Part shown: positions 34,725 to 44,335 of the stretch, piece after piece
Layout of the letters: each line of letters begins with the position of its first letter
Numbering within the stretch: the first letter of the stretch is position 1
Source: Yamadazyma tenuis
Taxonomy: Eukaryota > Ascomycota > Pichiomycetes > Serinales > Debaryomycetaceae
Reading direction: 5' to 3'
Length of the DNA stretch: 64,000 nt
Assembly: GCF_029203305.1 (NCBI RefSeq)
Contig: NC_089462.1
Location: forward strand, 1,488,001 to 1,552,000
Notes under the pieces: model-generated
What the model was told of the DNA's origin: nothing
Database searches by the model: none
The model's input: only the letters and a program-made list of their open reading frames with translations
Made by a program: the position numbers and the translations under genes

Positions 34725-36227
34725 TTAGGCTTTTTTAATCAAGCGATGAATATGTCGTAAATCGTCGTCATAGTATTTGGAGAATTGGCCATAGTAGTCG
34801 TAAAACACTGCAGATGCAAATTTGCCGAGTTTATTGTCCAAAAGCCAGTATATGAAGCTGCTTATCTCATAGTTACTATACTTTAGAGGGATAAACTTCT
34901 TTAACTCCTCCATCTGGATCATCCGTAATGTCTTCAAAAGCACACGATGGTGGGCATCGAGGCCTATGAGCTGAATACCAGGTTGACGGTTCGTATAGTA
35001 ATGGAACAAAAGTATTAAAAGTTTTGTAAGATCGTCTGATTTGCTGAGCAGTTTGTGCAAGTACCGAGAGAAGGAGATCACACCTTTAAACATGGCGTCA
35101 TTACCAGTTTGAAGTGAGTTGAATAATCCGGGAGTCTCGCTTCCAAATGCGAGCCACAGCTGGATTAACCGTAGAAACCCATAGTAGGTTTCGTTCAATT
35201 GGTTCGGATTATAGCTCGACTGTTTTATCAAGCGAGTGAGCATTGTGATGAGAATGTTATTCACTTGCAAATGTGTGCTATTTCTCCTTAAAAGTGCATA
35301 CACTTCGCTATCATCACCCCCATCCATGAGTTTGTTATTGAGGATCAACGTATCCAATATCAATACCTCGTACTGGTTGTGCCCAATTTGACTGGAAGTC
35401 ATCCCAATGCTTGAGATCATATTGTCCCAGTATCCGATCAGATTCAACCACCAAAACAAGTCGTTGGAGTCTCCGTCGATTCTGCTGAGCTGCTTGACCG
35501 CTTTATCGCCAATATTGTCGTAGTAATTGGCACTATCAAAGTGCCAAAACTCGTAGAACAACTTGTTCAGCATCGACTTCAAGCGCGAGCTGCCCATGAC
35601 AATCAGCTCTTCGTAAAGCCAGTGGATAAGCGTGGGAACGAGCAAATAAAGTAACCGGGGCAGGTTGAACACAATCACGTGCAATAGATAGCCCCGAAGT
35701 ATGTCTAATCGAAGTGGTTCGAAAATTGACAGTGGCTGCAACTGAAGCCATGGGTCGATATCGCTCGACAAAGAATGGTGGTATTTTCTCGTAGACTCCG
35801 GGAGACTTTTGGGGTCGAAAAGAATACTATTATTCAACTTGTAGTACGACGCTCGCGTCGACAACACCATGGCCTTCCCGATTTCGTACGAGCATTTAGA
35901 ACCAAGAGGGTCGATAAATGGGGCTGGATTACTACCTGTTTCTAGCGACGTGACGATACTTTTGAAGATGTGGAAAATGTCGAGAAGGTAGCTGTAAAGT
36001 TCAGGAGACACGAATGGCTGTAGTGCCTGAAGTCTGGCAGCAGCAGTAGCAGGTTTCACCATTCCTGCTAATATGTTTATGCCAGTATTTGAAGTTGGGG
36101 TCGATGAAATGTGAAGCAACAGCGGATTTTTGACGACTGTATCAGTCAATGAGTGGATTCGCGCCACTAGCGGTCGCACCACTCGCTTGCACCGGCTGAC
36201 GGACCATGGGTTTGTGTTTGTACTCAT
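34725..36227 (-). CDS. Unidentified 500-residue protein
   Basis: I start the gene at the ATG at 36227 (MSTNTNPWSVSRCKRVVRPL); the frame is open to 36350 but would overlap the divergent GTB1 start. The N-terminus has a compact RCKRVVRPLVARIHSLTD motif that looks conserved. The rest is helical, Leu-rich and scattered with Tyr/Trp (LSIFEPLRLDILRGYLLHVI, WHFDSANYYDN, FWWLNLIGYWDNM). Hydrophobic stretches near 200-230 could touch a membrane, but no clear multi-span pattern is seen. The C-terminus is YYDDDLRHIHRLIKKA. I do not recognise the family. It is a good candidate for a conserved fungal protein of unknown role. Confidence 0.8.
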   Translation of the reverse strand: MSTNTNPWSVSRCKRVVRPLVARIHSLTDTVVKNPLLLHISSTPTSNTGINILAGMVKPATAAARLQALQPFVSPELYSYLLDIFHIFKSIVTSLETGSNPAPFIDPLGSKCSYEIGKAMVLSTRASYYKLNNSILFDPKSLPESTRKYHHSLSSDIDPWLQLQPLSIFEPLRLDILRGYLLHVIVFNLPRLLYLLVPTLIHWLYEELIVMGSSRLKSMLNKLFYEFWHFDSANYYDNIGDKAVKQLSRIDGDSNDLFWWLNLIGYWDNMISSIGMTSSQIGHNQYEVLILDTLILNNKLMDGGDDSEVYALLRRNSTHLQVNNILITMLTRLIKQSSYNPNQLNETYYGFLRLIQLWLAFGSETPGLFNSLQTGNDAMFKGVISFSRYLHKLLSKSDDLTKLLILLFHYYTNRQPGIQLIGLDAHHRVLLKTLRMIQMEELKKFIPLKYSNYEISSFIYWLLDNKLGKFASAVFYDYYGQFSKYYDDDLRHIHRLIKKA

Positions 36228-36337
36228 AGGTCCATAGGTTTGGATCGCGATGGTTTGGTTTTGCACAAATCGCAGTAGCACCGCGAAAGGCTGGTGCGCG
36301 CTAAAGAGACAGATTTGAAGACAGATTCTTTTCAACA

Positions 36338-37819
36338 ATGAAGTCTTCAATTATACTAGGGATATACGCTGTGTGTGTAGTCGAGGGACACATCATGGGT
36401 GTATCCCCCGAGAAACAACACTTATATGAACCCATTACAGGATCGAATGATGCCGACAAGAAATGGCGGTGCTTGGGAGATCCTTCTATTGTCATTGACT
36501 ACAGTCAGATAAACGACGATTACTGTGATTGCCCCGATGGGTCAGATGAAATTGGCACCAATGCATGCAAATTCAACCAGTCCAACATGTTCTATTGTGC
36601 CAACGATGGTCACATTCCTGGGTACATTGAAAACTTCAAATTAAATGATGGTACTTGTGACTACGACCGATGTTGCGACGGTTCTGACGAGTACATAACA
36701 GGGAATTGTCCCAACAAATGCAAAGAGATTCATGACCAGTACGTGATGTATGAAGCGCTTATGGAGGAGAAAGTCCGTCTAGCGGCTTCAACCAATACCA
36801 AACTAAAGCAAGATGCTATAGCACTTAAGGACAGAGTCGAGGCAAAGCTCGAGTCGTTTAGGCAGGAAAACGTCAACCTCGTGGACAAACTTACACAACT
36901 TGAAGAAGCACAGGCCCATGGCTTTGTGGGAACGCAAGAGCTCCTGGTCTACGACGAAATATCACTGTACACCAATAAGGTTGCAGAGAAGGCTGCTGAT
37001 TTAGAAGCGACTCACGCTTCCACTTCCCAAAGAGCTAAGAAGTTGGAGGCCATTTTGCATAACTTACTCACCAACTACAACCCCAATTTCAATGATGCAG
37101 CTGTCAAAGAGGCTGTTAACAAGTTTCAAGACTACCTTGCTAATAAGGAAGATTCTGATGACGTGAGTGGTATCTCTTCCGATCTCGAGCAGCTCAACGA
37201 GTATGCCAAGACGGTGATGGTTGGAGAATCCCATTACAGTTCCCCTGAAACTTTCGACCACACAGTGCCCACATTTGGCAACATGATTCACTACTACATC
37301 ACAAAGATATTCCGCTTGTTTGATGCGGAGGCCGTCGACCAATTGGTTCTCAAGCACATCAAGACCCCCGAAGGTTTGGACGTGGAGATAGACTCCACTA
37401 GAAAGGGAATCAGCACATTGAACAAAAACATCGAAACCCTCGAAGCTGATTTGGCAGCTGACTATGGCCCTGATGACATTCTTCGAGCTTTGGTGGGAAA
37501 ATGGGTTAATACCAACATAGGAGGCTACGAATATAAGGTTGGCTTACTTAACCAGGTATACCAGGATGGTAACTTGTTAGGAGTCTATTCACATTATAAA
37601 GATGGGAAACTATACTACATCAATGGCCATCGGTGCTGGAACGGACCTCTAAGACTGGCAGTGATTGAGTTTATCTGTGGTGATGACCAACAAGTATTGT
37701 CTATTGCAGAGCCAGAAAAATGTGAGTACCATATCCAAGTGAGTTCTCCGCTTTCATGTCAAAAGATGAGCCAAAGTGATATCCAGAAGTCTTTCAAGAT
37801 TGATTATTCCCGTTTATAG
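36338..37819 (+). CDS. GTB1: Glucosidase II beta subunit Gtb1
   Basis: A 493-residue ER lumen protein that supports trimming of glucose from N-glycans by the alpha subunit. A signal peptide (MKSSIILGIYAVCVVEG) is followed by the conserved Cys-rich LDLa-like pair (DDYCDCPDGSDEIGTNAC and CDYDRCCDGSDEY, about 60-125), a long coiled-coil region (about 130-360) and a C-terminal mannose-receptor-homology domain with YKVGLLNQVYQDG, INGHRCWNGPLRLAVIEF and EPEKCEYHIQ. The end YSRL is not an HDEL-type retrieval signal, so ER retention would depend on the alpha subunit. The start lies 110 bases from the divergent gene. Confidence 0.94.
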   Translation: MKSSIILGIYAVCVVEGHIMGVSPEKQHLYEPITGSNDADKKWRCLGDPSIVIDYSQINDDYCDCPDGSDEIGTNACKFNQSNMFYCANDGHIPGYIENFKLNDGTCDYDRCCDGSDEYITGNCPNKCKEIHDQYVMYEALMEEKVRLAASTNTKLKQDAIALKDRVEAKLESFRQENVNLVDKLTQLEEAQAHGFVGTQELLVYDEISLYTNKVAEKAADLEATHASTSQRAKKLEAILHNLLTNYNPNFNDAAVKEAVNKFQDYLANKEDSDDVSGISSDLEQLNEYAKTVMVGESHYSSPETFDHTVPTFGNMIHYYITKIFRLFDAEAVDQLVLKHIKTPEGLDVEIDSTRKGISTLNKNIETLEADLAADYGPDDILRALVGKWVNTNIGGYEYKVGLLNQVYQDGNLLGVYSHYKDGKLYYINGHRCWNGPLRLAVIEFICGDDQQVLSIAEPEKCEYHIQVSSPLSCQKMSQSDIQKSFKIDYSRL

Positions 37820-37823
37820 ATAT

Positions 37824-39311
37824 TCAATCGAACGTTATCTTTTTCCCGGTGAACTTTAAGTTCTTCAACTTCTCTTCTTCCTTCTTCTTGGCTATCCAGG
37901 ATGGATGTTCTTCCTTCTTTGGCTTGTCTTGTTGTTTGCGTCCTATTGGTGTAAGATTCGAGCCTGAAGGAGCATTTTCTAAGGCTTCTTGGGCTCTGGA
38001 ACGTCTTTTTTGTTCTCTTTCTTCGAATTCTGATTGTCGACGTTTCTTATCGTTCTCGTAAGCCTCCAGCTCCTTTTGTTTGTGTTTGGCGGTTTTGCCG
38101 TACTTTTGTTCCCATATTTTTTGTCTGGCTCTTTGACCTCTTCTGTTTTTACGTTGGGAAGTGACTTGCTTGACGACTCTATCATCATCAACTTGAAAAT
38201 CACCTTCATCATCGCTGCCTCCAGATATATACCCGGTCGTTAATTCTGGAAGATTGTACTTTTTCTCGACTGATTGTGCATCTTCTGAATCGGACTCCGA
38301 ATCCGATGCAAAGAAATCATCTTTAGGCTTTTTAGTGGATTTGGTCTTCTTGTTGTCCACAACATCTTCAACATCACTACCAGATGTATCATCGCCAGAA
38401 GACTCCTCAGAAGGTTCTTCGTCTGTTACTTCATTGTAATTGATCTTGGGATCAAGCTGTGGACCCTCATCTTCTTGATCTGAATCTACAACCAAATTGT
38501 CATACACCGCAAACTTCTCGAAATCAGCGGGAGCTGATTCATCGTTTTCATCTTCGGTATCCAGACCGCTATCATCGTCACTTCCGTCATCTTCACTGTC
38601 GCTGTTTTCATCGTTATCTTTCTTTATGCTCTTTCCGGTGGCAGTCCTCCTATTGTTGATTTCCTGTTCCGTCAAGTTACCTCTCACTAGCCTAAACGAC
38701 CACTCGATTTCAGCCAATACAAGTTTCATCCCCTTCAAGTTCCAAAGGCTCGAGACGTACTTGTGTAATTCCTTATTATTCTGACAGTGATCCTTGAAAA
38801 ATTTAGTGGGATTGGACAGATGTTGTTTATCTCCAATAACTTGCAAAACCTGTGGATCAATAAACTTTGGTGGATTCTCTCGAGCCGTTTTGTTGTTCAA
38901 AACGGCTGCTTGAAGAATCCGAATGACTTTCGAAACAACCATATCTTCGATCAAGTTGTCATTTTGTAAAAACTCTAATACCTGTTTGTTCTCATCGGCC
39001 TTTTTTCCCAACTTATGCAAGTCAGCCTTGACAGTCTTCTTTACCTCCGAGCGTAACTTGACAAGTGCCCCGTGGTACTTTCGTCCGAAAACACCTGTTT
39101 TCATGTCAAGAATTTGAGCCTGAGCATCGGCCTTAGTAGAAGGCATTTTCTTCATGAGCTTTTTGTTGTCCTTGGCCGCCAAAAGCTTCAGAGTCAGCTT
39201 ATACCGGGGTTTGCTCCCAAGGAACTTGTTTTCCAAGAGATCTATCTTCCATAGCGTGTTGTCAGACTTTCCCTTCGTCATGAGGATGTGATTTGAAGAT
39301 TCGATGAGCAT
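37824..39311 (-). CDS. BUD22: Bud22 family ribosome biogenesis protein
   Basis: A 495-residue protein from the ATG at 39311; the second ATG at 39281 (MTKGKSDNTLWKIDLLENKF) may be the true start. The N-terminal third is helical and basic (KMPSTKADAQAQILDMKTGV, KYHGALVKLRSEVKKTVKAD), and the middle has WNLKGMKLVLAEIEWSFRLV. Then come long acidic Ser/Asp/Glu tracts and the SRF-binding-protein-1/Bud22 C-terminal signature with KKRRGQRARQ-like NRRGQRARQKIWEQKYGK and HPSWIAKKKEEEKLKNLKF. In S. cerevisiae Bud22 acts in 40S assembly in the nucleolus and affects bud-site choice. It converges with GTB1, 4 bases apart. Confidence 0.93.
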   Translation of the reverse strand: MLIESSNHILMTKGKSDNTLWKIDLLENKFLGSKPRYKLTLKLLAAKDNKKLMKKMPSTKADAQAQILDMKTGVFGRKYHGALVKLRSEVKKTVKADLHKLGKKADENKQVLEFLQNDNLIEDMVVSKVIRILQAAVLNNKTARENPPKFIDPQVLQVIGDKQHLSNPTKFFKDHCQNNKELHKYVSSLWNLKGMKLVLAEIEWSFRLVRGNLTEQEINNRRTATGKSIKKDNDENSDSEDDGSDDDSGLDTEDENDESAPADFEKFAVYDNLVVDSDQEDEGPQLDPKINYNEVTDEEPSEESSGDDTSGSDVEDVVDNKKTKSTKKPKDDFFASDSESDSEDAQSVEKKYNLPELTTGYISGGSDDEGDFQVDDDRVVKQVTSQRKNRRGQRARQKIWEQKYGKTAKHKQKELEAYENDKKRRQSEFEEREQKRRSRAQEALENAPSGSNLTPIGRKQQDKPKKEEHPSWIAKKKEEEKLKNLKFTGKKITFD

Positions 39312-39335
39312 CGCGAAAACCTCATAAATCTACAG

Positions 39336-40628
39336 ATGGCAGAGCCTACCAGTAAGAAGAGAAAAACAGAAGACACCCCGGCAGTACCTGTGGTATATCG
39401 GTGCGAGTACTTAATTCCCAACCGTACCCGGACGTGTGGAATGCAACGGAAGCAGGACAATAAGTACTGTTCCCATCATATGATAGAAGGTCAATCGGAG
39501 CGAGTGCCTTGTCCGTTGGACCCCAAACACACTGTTTGGAAACAGGACCTTTCGCGGCATCTCAAGAAGTGCCCATCTCTTGGAAAGGACTTACATGACC
39601 CATGGTATTCCCTCAATATCAACCACAAACTCTCTAATGAGCTTTGTGCACAAACATCTCCTTCACAGACCCAACTAGGTGACACTGAAGAACAGCTTTT
39701 GGACGAGTACCTACCGCTAATTCGGGAAGCTGGAGAGCAGTTCACACCACTACGTCTCATATCATCATCCCATGAGGGTCTCTCCAAGAGGCTCTCGGAG
39801 AAGGAGCATCAGAAGCATCCTATTCAACAGTCCAGTCTAGCAGGGAACCTCAAGACCAAGGGACTTTTGGGGCCAGATAATTTCTACATTGAGTTCGGAT
39901 GTGGCAAGGCAGAATTGTCTCGGTTCCTCAACTTATGTATTCTCGAAGAACACAAGTCTACAAATTCCACCAGCACAAACTCGTATGGGTTTGGGCTCAT
40001 CGATAGAAGTGTGAACAGAATGAAGAATGATCCCAAAATCACCAAGGAAACCACCATTTTCAATGCACAGAACCAGAGTTCCTTGCACCCGTTGCATCCA
40101 CAAGTCAAACGGACACGTATAGATATCAAGGACTTGGATCTCGATAATTTTCTCGATGGTTGCAAATGTGAAAACGTGGTGGGCATATCGAAACACTTGT
40201 GTGGAGTAGCCACTGACATGACGCTACGGCTGCTCTTCAACTCGCTGGTGATTGAAACACAATCACTTAACGGGTTGATGATAGCCATGTGCTGTAGGCA
40301 CATCTGTGACTACGACCTTCTTCTTCCCTTTTCCAAAGAGTATTTGGCTGCTAAAGGGTTCAACAAACCCTCTTTTAAAGTTCTACAAAAAGTCGTTTCG
40401 TGGGCCGTTAGCTCTATTCCAGACTCCAGCACAGGCATTGCCCTGCAATCAAGCCTCTCTTCCGCAGAGAAAACAAAATTGGGTGTTATGGCGAGAAGGC
40501 TCATCGATGAGAGCAGGGTCTATGCTCTTCGCAAAATGCTCCCCTCCAACTACACTAGTGAAATTTTCTGGTACGTTGACCAGAACATCACCCTAGAGAA
40601 CGTGTGTCTCTGTGTCAAACGTAACTAA
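39336..40628 (+). CDS. TRM13: tRNA 2'-O-methyltransferase Trm13
   Basis: A 430-residue enzyme that methylates the 2'-OH of nucleotide 4 in tRNA-Gly, -His and -Pro. Two N-terminal zinc modules are clear: the TRM13 CCCH type (CEYLIPNRTRTCGMQ to YCSHH) and the CHHC U11-48K type (CPLDPKHTVWKQDLSRHLKKC, split here across residues about 57-77). The methyltransferase domain follows with NFYIEFGCGKAELSRFLN, the DRSVNRMK region, IDIKDLDLDNFL, GISKHLCGVATDMTLR and MIAMCCRHICDY. The start lies 24 bases from the divergent BUD22 long start. Confidence 0.95.
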   Translation: MAEPTSKKRKTEDTPAVPVVYRCEYLIPNRTRTCGMQRKQDNKYCSHHMIEGQSERVPCPLDPKHTVWKQDLSRHLKKCPSLGKDLHDPWYSLNINHKLSNELCAQTSPSQTQLGDTEEQLLDEYLPLIREAGEQFTPLRLISSSHEGLSKRLSEKEHQKHPIQQSSLAGNLKTKGLLGPDNFYIEFGCGKAELSRFLNLCILEEHKSTNSTSTNSYGFGLIDRSVNRMKNDPKITKETTIFNAQNQSSLHPLHPQVKRTRIDIKDLDLDNFLDGCKCENVVGISKHLCGVATDMTLRLLFNSLVIETQSLNGLMIAMCCRHICDYDLLLPFSKEYLAAKGFNKPSFKVLQKVVSWAVSSIPDSSTGIALQSSLSSAEKTKLGVMARRLIDESRVYALRKMLPSNYTSEIFWYVDQNITLENVCLCVKRN

Positions 40629-40681
40629 TCAAAACCTCAGTTTATTAGTTCAAAAGAAAATTATATAGAAGTATAAATAGC

Positions 40682-41185
40682 TTAGATCTTTTCTTCCTTA
40701 ACACCATGTTTCCAGATGGCCACGTAAGGGGTGGTACCATCTTCACGGTAGTTCAACAACACAATCATGGCATCTGGGTCCATGGATTCACCGGTGTAGA
40801 ATTCCCAGTCATTGAAAGAACTGACAACCTTCTTGACGTAGGTGGTAGCACCCTTTTCAAAGGTTTCAATGGCATCTGGGTTAACTTCAGCCAAGTGAGC
40901 CTTGACCTTCTTCATGTAACCTTTGATGTAGGTCAAGAAAGACTTCTTGTCAAACCCGGTGTTTTGTAATCTGAAGGAGTAGACAACGTTGTTGACAGTT
41001 TCAACACCTTCTTCAAGGTCATCACCACCATCTTCAGCAGATGGGTTGGCACCGATGTCGACATCACCACCACCGACTTTGACCATGTCACAATCGGCTT
41101 CGTAGATGACTCCGTCGACCAACGTGACGTCGTAGGCGTCGGACAATAATTCGTCTCCAGAAATGAAATCAGTGTAAATAATCAT
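40682..41185 (-). CDS. TMA19: Translationally controlled tumour protein homologue Tma19
   Basis: A 167-residue ribosome-associated TCTP. It begins MIIYTDFISGDELLSDAYD and shows the TCTP1 signature-like IGANPSAEDG (about 48-57) and the TCTP2-like YMKKVKAHL to FEKGATTYVKK. It ends VAIWKHGVKEEKI. Length is exactly that of the yeast family. In-frame codons before the ATG (to 41305) are not conserved. Codon bias is strong (TTG, GGT, ACC), fitting a highly expressed protein tied to translation and stress. Confidence 0.97.
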   Translation of the reverse strand: MIIYTDFISGDELLSDAYDVTLVDGVIYEADCDMVKVGGGDVDIGANPSAEDGGDDLEEGVETVNNVVYSFRLQNTGFDKKSFLTYIKGYMKKVKAHLAEVNPDAIETFEKGATTYVKKVVSSFNDWEFYTGESMDPDAMIVLLNYREDGTTPYVAIWKHGVKEEKI

Positions 41186-41285
41186 GTTATGTGTTTTAGG
41201 ATGAGATAGAAGTAAATTAATGAAAATTTTTTTGTCGAGCAGCCAGCGAATTGGGCGTGCATCACCCAATTGGTTTTGGCTGCAA

Positions 41286-43805
41286 TTAATGGCCCGCCCC
41301 CACATACTGGTTGTTAAAAGCCTTTTTCAACCACTTCAAAAGCCGGTGGTAGATTACATGGTTGCCATTGTGGTAGCTGATACTATGATCCGAGTCTGGG
41401 AATACCATGAAGTCAAAGTTCTCCACAGACTCCAAGTTGAGCTTGTCTAATAATTTCAACGAGTGCTGAAAGTGAACGTTATCGTCTCCAGATCCATGCA
41501 TCATCAAAAACCGAGTCACGTTGTGGAAGTTTGTCACATTGTTGATAGACCCCACCACATACCCCTCAGGGTTTTCTTGGGGTGTTCTCATGTATCGCTC
41601 GGTGTATACCGAGTCGTAGAGCTTCCAGTCAGTGACGGGTGCAACTGAGCAACCATATTTAAACACATGTTCCGTATCAGTTTCCAACGTCTTCAACGTC
41701 ATGAACCCACCGTAGGACCAGCCCCAGATGGCAATTCGGTCACTATCCACATATGGCTTTTCGCTCCATTTTTTCGCAGCCTTTATCTGGTCAATAGGCT
41801 CATAATGGCCCAATAAGTCTCTTACAATGAACTTAAAATCAGCACCGTTCTTATTGTGTGTGTTGAAACCAGTACCTCTACCGTCTACTGTCACTACGAC
41901 CGCATTCAATTCGGCGGCCGCAATGGAGCTGAACCCCACGCTGAATGCCTTGGTGACGGTCTGTGAACCTGGGCCTCCATAAACATAAAAGAGCACTGGG
42001 TATTTCATCTTGGGATTGAAGTTCAATGGGAATGTCTCGAGTGTATCCACAAAGATCTCATCCCCACTCTCATCCGGCCCAAGCGACACCACCGCATGTT
42101 TGACTTCTGGGATAGCATATTTTTCCAAGGCCTCCGCAAGTTTGGTGTTGGACTCAAGTGTCCGCACCACCTCGTTTGTCTTCAAGTCCACCAACTGCTG
42201 GTAAGGGACTGAGGGACCTCTGTAGGTCAACACCAAGTACCTTGATCCTGACAGGAAAGAACCGCTAAAGAACCCTTCTTTAGAAGTGTCGGTGATGTTT
42301 TTGATTATAGGTAAATCGGGCGACTTAATGGCCTCTAATAAGTTGACGGAATGGACATGTCTTTCTACAGGAGACTTCATGGTGGAGATGAAATACACAT
42401 TACCGTCACTGTAGTCAAACGAGATCAGTCCATCCTGAATTTCCCATTGACCTTGAGTCAAAAGCATCCCTTCAGAATTGGAAGGTGGGGAGAAATACGC
42501 AAGATGGTTGTATCCATCAACCACCACCGTATCGATATATCCATCTTCAGTCAACTCGAGGGCCTCGTTCTTAGGAACATAGAAGGTGTCGAAAGTTACC
42601 TCAAACCATCCATGGGTGGCACTGTGTGTTCTGACAAGGTCATACTTGTAGGTATCTGCATTGATCAAGTAAAACTCCAACAAGTCACTTGACCTGGTGC
42701 TGATTCTCACTAATACGTCTTGGGCCGAAACCCACGTAACCTGAGTAACAAGCTTGTCTTTAATATTGGGGGTGTCAAGCTTCAAAAGCCTGGCATCATT
42801 GGTGTTCAAGTCGTAGATTCCCACATCCACTTTGGGATTAGGGTATCCTGGTTTAGGATACTTCAATTCCACCATCTTCGGATAGTCTTCATACCCTTCT
42901 TGCACGTAGTAAGGAATAGGAAACGTTGGCGTATCGCTATTATCCATCCGTAAGTAGCCCAACTTATCTCCGTTGGGTGACCACCACATAGTGATATCAC
43001 TAGCGTACACTTCTTCTTCATATACCCAGTCTGGTCTGCCGTTGAAAACCTCGGCTGTTCCGTCAAAAGTAATCTGTTCAGTAGATCCTGTGATGAACTT
43101 GATGTAGATGTTGTTATCGTACACATAGGCGATTTTCTCTGAATCTGGAGACCATGCGGTGACAGAAATCTTATCGTCCGGATTGAAAAGCGGCACGATG
43201 GTGTTCTTGTGGATATCTAAAATCCAGTAAATGGCAAAAGTCGAATGTCTATAGTTGTGGGTGGAGTTTGTCCTCAAAACTGCCAATTGTAAATCCGGAG
43301 AAGCTAATAATTTGTCTATGTTATATTCGAGGCCAGCGAACTTGAACGCAGACCCGTTGAAAAGCACATACTCATAATCGGGGTCCACTATAGACTTCAC
43401 CACATACTGAGTATCATACTCATCGTCTGTTCCAGAGGGAATGTGCTCTCTTACCACATATGTTCCTTTGTCGTTTTTGAGTGAATCTGGTTCTCTTATC
43501 CACTGTACTTCGAAGTATTCAGGAGAGAAAGTGCCTTCTCCAGCGATGAAGAAGTTTAAGGGGATCTTCCCATTGATAAGACCAGAGTGATTAGTAGGAT
43601 AAGCGTAGTGGCTCAATAACGGAGGCGAATTGATTAAAATTGAAAGGTCCTTGTTGGCAATATTGTAGGTGAGGTTAAAGTGGGAAAGCCCAAATAGAAG
43701 AAATCCACTTCCCCAGACTAACACCGCTGTCAATATGGCCCCGGCCATATAGTGTCTGAATACTAACCCGTGGGGCCGTCTGCTTGGCTGAGTTTCCTTG
43801 TCCAT
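41286..43805 (-). CDS. DAP2: Type II membrane dipeptidyl aminopeptidase (Dap2/Ste13 family)
   Basis: An 839-residue serine exopeptidase (S9B) that removes X-Pro or X-Ala dipeptides. A short cytosolic tail (about 20 residues) leads into one membrane segment (about 21-41). The beta-propeller has the EE motif DWVYEEEVYAS, and the alpha/beta hydrolase domain has GWSYGG with Ser about 697, Asp about 774 in GSGDDNVHF and His about 807 in DSDHSI. The tail lacks the aromatic FxFxD Golgi signal known in Ste13, so a vacuolar Dap2-like role is favoured; a Ste13-like role in pheromone maturation cannot be excluded. The in-frame upstream start at 43997 is GTG. Several N-glycosylation sequons are present. 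Confidence 0.9.
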   Translation of the reverse strand: MDKETQPSRRPHGLVFRHYMAGAILTAVLVWGSGFLLFGLSHFNLTYNIANKDLSILINSPPLLSHYAYPTNHSGLINGKIPLNFFIAGEGTFSPEYFEVQWIREPDSLKNDKGTYVVREHIPSGTDDEYDTQYVVKSIVDPDYEYVLFNGSAFKFAGLEYNIDKLLASPDLQLAVLRTNSTHNYRHSTFAIYWILDIHKNTIVPLFNPDDKISVTAWSPDSEKIAYVYDNNIYIKFITGSTEQITFDGTAEVFNGRPDWVYEEEVYASDITMWWSPNGDKLGYLRMDNSDTPTFPIPYYVQEGYEDYPKMVELKYPKPGYPNPKVDVGIYDLNTNDARLLKLDTPNIKDKLVTQVTWVSAQDVLVRISTRSSDLLEFYLINADTYKYDLVRTHSATHGWFEVTFDTFYVPKNEALELTEDGYIDTVVVDGYNHLAYFSPPSNSEGMLLTQGQWEIQDGLISFDYSDGNVYFISTMKSPVERHVHSVNLLEAIKSPDLPIIKNITDTSKEGFFSGSFLSGSRYLVLTYRGPSVPYQQLVDLKTNEVVRTLESNTKLAEALEKYAIPEVKHAVVSLGPDESGDEIFVDTLETFPLNFNPKMKYPVLFYVYGGPGSQTVTKAFSVGFSSIAAAELNAVVVTVDGRGTGFNTHNKNGADFKFIVRDLLGHYEPIDQIKAAKKWSEKPYVDSDRIAIWGWSYGGFMTLKTLETDTEHVFKYGCSVAPVTDWKLYDSVYTERYMRTPQENPEGYVVGSINNVTNFHNVTRFLMMHGSGDDNVHFQHSLKLLDKLNLESVENFDFMVFPDSDHSISYHNGNHVIYHRLLKWLKKAFNNQYVGAGH

Positions 43806-44335
43806 AATGAAGAAAACGAGTTTGGTTTGGATTTGGATGGCTGGATTATTACAAAAATAAGTGAGGCTCTTTGATGATGTTTTTGGTGCGGCTCCATTTG
43901 AGGACCGAGCCGAGCTAGGCTCAGGGGATGGTAGCGATTTTAAAGAGCTTGGGGAGCGATGAGTGGATACGCTTAACAGGATGAGTTTATTCACCACGTC
44001 GCATGTCAGGTTGGGCCTCTGATTGAATTTGTGATGTTGGTATGCTATTATAAACTGGTGTATTTAGTGGTTTTTGTCAATTTCGCAGCATTTACAAGTG
44101 GTACAAAGATACCTATGATCCAATTCATGAACCCTTTCGATGCTGGGTATTTAACCTCTAGCATCAAAAGTTTCAAACGTCACTTAGAATTAAACTAGGT
44201 ATCCTTAAATCCACCAATTTTACAAGTTCTAGTATTAACTTTTATTAAATATAGTACAGGGAATAATCTATCAAAAAAAATTGTACGTAATTATTGTTGG
44301 GGACAGTGTGATTGAAAGTTGTAGTTGGAGCTTGA
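43806..44335. other. Intergenic region between DAP2 and SLN1
   Basis: About 530 bases, DAP2 upstream on the left and SLN1 end on the right (both minus). It is AT-rich with an A-run at 44272. No gene or repeat is supported. Confidence 0.5.
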
